Of a DNA stretch of 22,181 nt, positions 18,791 to 22,181 are shown piece by piece. Position 1 is the first letter of the stretch, and every line of letters starts with the position of its first letter. Source of the stretch: Chara braunii. Lineage: Eukaryota > Streptophyta > Charophyceae > Charales > Characeae. Made by a program: the position numbers and the translations under genes. The stretch spans positions 560,716-582,896 of the forward strand of contig BFEA01000090.1 of NCBI GenBank assembly GCA_003427395.1. Reading direction: 5' to 3'. The notes beneath the pieces were generated by a model. That model ran no database searches, was not told where the DNA came from, and saw nothing but the letters and a program-made list of their open reading frames with translations.

Positions 18791-19846
18791 AATCAGGCGC
18801 CAACAACCATTGCTGACGTGGCATAATCTCAATCAATAACATCTATGAGGTTATGATGACGTGGAGTAGTAGTACCCCAGTTGATGACGTGGCAAACGCC
18901 CGCCGAAGCACTGAGTCCCGCACTGCTAATCCTTGAGACAGCCGATTAACGACAGAGAGATGCTCGCCCCCCTGCATCGGACGGACAGCGCACATGAATG
19001 GCAACGCGACACGTGTCAGCTTGTCAGAGTGCTCTCGTCTCAGAGGTAGGACGTCCCAGACCAGATCGAGACTCGGACACACAGCCGGGGGTTATATAGG
19101 CTGCTCAGGACATTCTGAATCAATCCCCGCCTTCCCCCCCTCACCAAAAAAAAAAAAAAGTTCAAAGGATTTTTTTTTAATAAAAAAAAAGAACCAAAAA
19201 AAGGGCAAAAACAGGAATTAAGAAAAAGAATGCCGTCTGTTCTATTCTTCGTATTGTTGTTGTTTTTTTTTTGGAGGGGGAAGGAGGGGGGAGGGAAACG
19301 TCGAGAAACGTCAAGAAACGTCGAGAACAAAGCTGGCTGCAGACAGGGCGCACGGGCTTGTGCCACGTGGAAAGCCGGTAGAGGTCAAACCAGTGACCAG
19401 CACACTTATTAAAAAAAACAAAAAATCACCAGCACATTAAAAAAACAATGTTTAGGAAGAAAGGAAGGAAAACAATATTAAAGAAACACACAATTTACCT
19501 TTTCTCGAACTTTTGTCTAAAACTAGATCCAGTCCAAAAACAGTATATCTGTTCTAATCAGTCGAATCAATTTAATATCCGATCGGTGGTTCATCGGACC
19601 ACTAAAAATAAATTCACGTGGTCCATCAAAAACAATTAAGCACAAATGAAGAATTAAAAAAAAAAAAAAAAAAAAATGAAACGGAGGAAGTGGGGTCTGC
19701 TTGCCGTGCTACGTGTCATGCATGCATGTCGGCCAAGTGGCACATCAAGAACACCGATGGAGGTGGAAGTGGCAGAGGAGGTTGCGCCACGTATACGGCA
19801 CGTCGGAGAGGAAGGGAGGAAGAGGCTCATAACTTGCTTCGTGGCT
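18791..19846. other. Non-coding interval rich in homopolymers
   Basis: No gene was found. A run of short A and T homopolymers occupies 19145-19210, and a T10 run lies near 19262. Three copies of gaaacgtcga lie head to tail at 19294-19325, and an A22 run is centred on 19666. A tatata sequence near 19093 could be a TATA box on either strand, but no start or exon supports it. Confidence 0.5.
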
Positions 19847-20318
19847 GACACGTCAGCATCGTCGGAGATCAATGGGGCTGGAACGAGGTTGCGCAACGTG
19901 TAAATGGCAAGTCGGGATCGGAGTAGGAGGGATAGCGGTGTGCCTCGTGCCGGACACGTCAGCATTGTCGGATACCAATGAGGCGGGAAGGAGGTTCTTA
20001 AGCCACGTGTAAGGGCACGTCGGGATCGGCTGACACGTCAGCATCGTCGGAGATCAATGAGGCTGGGACGAGGTTGCGCCACGTGTGAATGGCACGTCGG
20101 GATCGGAGTACCCCTCCTGCCGGACACGTCAGCATTGTCGGAGATCGATGAGGCTGGAAGGACGTTCTTGAGCCACGTGTACAAGGCGCGTCGGTATCGG
20201 AGTAGGAGGGATTGTGTTGTGCCTCCTGCCGAACACGTCAGCATTGTCGGAGATCAACGAGGCTGGAAGGACGTTCTTGCGCCACGTGTACAAGGCACGT
20301 CGGGATCGGATTCGGAGG
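19739..20318. repeat. ACGT-core (G-box) tandem array with A/B higher-order structure
   Basis: Five clear monomers start with ga(c/a)acgtcagcat at 19847, 19953, 20032, 20123 and 20231 (79-108 bp each); a degenerate one precedes them (from about 19739). Two types alternate. Type A (19847, 20032) has gcatcgtc and a(c)gaggttgcgc; type B (19953, 20123, 20231) has gcattgtc and gaagga.gttctt. The order is A-B-A-B-B. Each has an acacgtcagc site and a g(g)cacgtcgg-like site, and four of the five have a perfect CACGTG. Such ACGT cores are binding sites for plant bZIP and bHLH factors. The array lies upstream of the host exons, but no promoter was defined. Confidence 0.85.
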
Positions 20319-20369
20319 GAAAAGAAGACTTGTATGATAAGAAAAGAACATTCATGATGAGCAGCATAG

Positions 20370-20560
20370 GCCGATATGTTTTTTGTTTTTGTTTTGTTTT
20401 TTTGATCTCCTTTCTAGTGGTGTGGATTTTTTTTATTTTTATTTTTTTGATGAGCAGCATAGGTCGATTTTTTATTTTTTATTTTTTATTTTTTATTTCC
20501 TCCTTTCTGACTTTTTTTTTTATAACTAAGCTATATTCTTGGATTTTTTTTTCCCCGAGT
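20370..20560. other. T-rich tract with short duplications
   Basis: Poly-T and tttta/ttttta runs dominate, and gatgagcagcatagg.cgat occurs twice (about 20356 and 20448). No gene is present; hydrophobic open frames here are composition artefacts. Confidence 0.6.
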
Positions 20561-20663
20561 GTGGATAAGATCCGGGACGTTCTTTAAACAGAAAAAAAAA
20601 AATCGCCTTAAAAAACAAAAAAAAACAATCGCGCATCTTTATGTCCGTCCATAGTTCAACTCG

Positions 20664-20772
20664 CGCAGAGGGACGGGGAGGGGAAGGGGAGGACCTTTGG
20701 GTCGGGGGGAGGGGGAGGAGGGGAGGGGAAAACGGAAGGGGGAAGGGAAGGGGGAAGGGAAGGGGAAAGGAG
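20664..20772. repeat. Polypurine G-rich tract
   Basis: About 100 bp of almost pure purine on the plus strand, with many G-runs of three to six. It could form G-quadruplex or triplex structures. Confidence 0.85.
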
Positions 20773-20861
20773 TGGCGCGCAGTTGAGAAGAAGAGGAAAA
20801 TCATGCCCATGATTAGAGAACTTATTTAGAAATCAGAAAAAAAGAATTCATAAAACAGAGC

Positions 20862-21184
20862 GTGATATCCCCCCCTCTGACCTGGGCCGGTGCCAAGTCC
20901 CACTAGCAGCGTTGAGCTTCGTCAACGGCCGAATCTGGGCGTGTTTCTGGAGATGTACAGGAGATTGTATCGAGTTTCCTCAACCGCACCTCTCCACAAA
21001 CACTTCCAGATTCGGGCGTTGAGAAAACTCAACGCTTCTAGTGGGACTTGGCCCCCGACGATGCCTCGTTCAGAGGTCTCACCTTTCTCTTTTGTGAGGG
21101 ACGCCGGGCCCGGTTCTCGGCTTTGTAAAATAAGTAACTCTTTAGAAAAAAAAAAAAAAAAAAAGGTGATATCTTCCCCTTCGA
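20862..21184 (+). mobile_element. A-tailed retroposon containing a 64-bp-arm hairpin
   Basis: A 265-bp body (20881-21145) ends in 19 A (21146-21164) and is flanked by 19-bp direct repeats beginning gtgatatc, at 20862-20880 and 21166-21184 (15 of 19 match). A 3' A-tail with flanking duplications is the signature of LINE-mediated retroposition of an RNA. Within the body, 20892-20955 and 20989-21052 are inverted repeats: 64-nt arms with about nine mismatches and a 33-nt loop. Each arm contains its own small cgttga/tcaacg hairpin. The remaining 93 nt after the hairpin show no known gene. I could not identify the source RNA or A/B boxes. Confidence 0.8.
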
Positions 21185-21492
21185 CATTATTTTTCTTTCT
21201 AAGAAATTAAATTCAATAGCACATAAAAATAATCAAAAATGGTGTGTGAATTAAAATAGTAGTATAAACAAATGGATATAATTTAATTAAATACAATCAA
21301 ATACATAAGATAGAAAAACATCAATGAAAGGGAAAAAAATCCAAAATAAAATAAATACTAACATACACCAATATAATATATATTGAATATTCATATTGTA
21401 TTCACATATTTCAATCCACTGGAAAAGAAAACAATTCCGGCGTACTAGCTTACAAAATAAAGTGCGCGTAACGGATTTACTCTTACATCGAT
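21185..21492. other. AT-rich non-coding interval
   Basis: Low-GC sequence with no open frame of note, no splice-site pair and no clear repeat. It precedes the 89-bp tandem repeat. Confidence 0.6.
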
Positions 21493-21753
21493 GATTACTA
21501 ATTAATAATTAATACGCCCAGAATTATAATTAATTAATTAGTGCGCCCACCGTTAACTTATAAATTAATTAATTATAGATCATTACTTAATTACTACGCC
21601 CAGAGTTATAATGAATTAATTGATGCGTCCACTGTTAACTAGTTAATTAATTAAGTATTGATAATTGATCATTAATTACATAATACGGCTAGGATTATTA
21701 TTAATTAATTAGTACGCCCACCGTTAATCACATTAAGCAATTAATTATTGATC
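21493..21753. repeat. AT-rich ~89-bp tandem repeat, three copies
   Basis: The copies at 21493-21581, 21582-21670 and 21671-21753 each contain attaattaatta blocks around a GC-rich core (tgcgcccaccgttaac or variants), and each ends in gatc. The copies differ by substitutions, so the array is not recent. Confidence 0.85.
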
Positions 21754-21875
21754 ATAACTAAATAGGCCTTCAGTCAGGCATCCACTCAGACTCGGAAGAA
21801 GAGGTCCACCTGCAACCTTTTCTTTCCACCCAGACAGACCTGCCACCTAGACCCGGACCTCGACTCACATAAATA

Positions 21876-22001
21876 GGGGGCGCCGACCTAGCTCCAGATA
21901 CACACACACACACACACACACAGAAAGGGAGAGACAGAGACACAGAGGAGAGAGAGTGAGAGAGAGAGGGGGCGCCGACCTGGCTCCAGATATAGACAGG
22001 G

Positions 22002-22037
<36 letters not shown>

Positions 22038-22181
22038 GGGGGGGAGGGGAGGGGGCGACCTGGCTCCAGATATACAGAGAGAAAGAGAGGGGGCGCCGAC
22101 CTGGCTCCAGATATACACAGAGAGAGAGAGGGGGCGCCGACCTGGCTCCAGATATATACACAGAGAGAGAGGGGCCGCCGA
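21876..22181. repeat. GGCGCC / GA minisatellite at the window edge
   Basis: A core (ggggcgccgacctggctcca plus gatata) occurs near 21876, 21968, 22051 (shortened), 22089 and 22131, and a sixth copy begins at 22171. Variable (GA)n and (CA)n runs lie between the cores. The period shrinks from about 90 to about 40 bp towards the right. Minus-strand open frames here are repeat translations. Confidence 0.95.

Noticed and set aside
19088-19102. TATA box (ttatata) as promoter of the host gene
   Set aside because: It reads as a TATA box on both strands, and no exon, start codon or upstream coding segment could be linked to it.
20057-20587. 176-codon frame across the ACGT array
   Set aside because: It is a reading of tandem monomers followed by T-rich DNA, with no domain.
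20890-21210. 106-codon frame across the hairpin retroposon
   Set aside because: It starts at a non-ATG codon, runs through the inverted repeat and ends by translating the A tail. The hairpin explains the sequence better than coding does.
21865-22161. Minus-strand Ser/Leu-rich open frames
   Set aside because: These are repeat translations of the GA minisatellite.

Overview
The window looks like a retroelement-rich stretch of a green-lineage nuclear genome. It carries a spliced multi-pass membrane protein gene with GT-AG introns, a Ty3/gypsy chromovirus, a plant-type LINE and abundant micro- and minisatellites. My best guess is a charophyte alga such as Chara, from the style of the retroelement proteins and the very long repeat-filled introns; another streptophyte is possible. 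No prokaryotic gene, rRNA, tRNA or CRISPR array was seen. The window starts in (AG)n and ends in GA-rich minisatellite DNA, so it may be a whole contig broken at both ends in simple repeats.

Layout. 1-1530: (AG)23, then non-coding DNA with short direct repeats, ending in a 62-bp tandem repeat. 1531-4582: a 5'-truncated LINE in + orientation, with decayed reverse transcriptase, thumb/connection region, a zf-RVT-like knuckle and a TAAA/TTA-rich tail. 5126-15200: a decayed Ty3/gypsy chromovirus in + orientation, with about 1.12-kb TGTA...TACA LTRs, a 2.3-kb leader, gag, protease, RT, RNase H, integrase, chromodomain and a polypurine tract abutting the 3' LTR. A small polyA-tailed hairpin retroposon with target-site duplications sits inside its leader (6322-6444).

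15494-17509: two intact minus-strand exons of a host gene with compatible splice phase, encoding 149 residues of a membrane protein. I recognise it from memory as the N-terminal membrane part of the plant calcineurin-like metallophosphoesterase membrane-protein family. No further exon was found. If the gene is intact, its next intron runs left from 15493 through the chromovirus and the LINE and out of the window, at least 15 kb.

17510-22181: repeats upstream of those exons. They are a GATGGGT minisatellite, a 36-bp direct repeat, an array of ACGT-core (G-box) monomers with higher-order structure, a polypurine tract, a second polyA-tailed retroposon containing a 64-bp-arm hairpin (20862-21184), an AT-rich 89-bp tandem repeat and a GGCGCC/GA minisatellite.

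The most interesting items are the two small hairpin-forming, A-tailed retroposons, the ACGT-core array, the giant retroelement-filled intron, and a (TG)26 tract lying 10 nt from a 3' splice site. All retroelement proteins here are broken, so none of the elements is autonomous.
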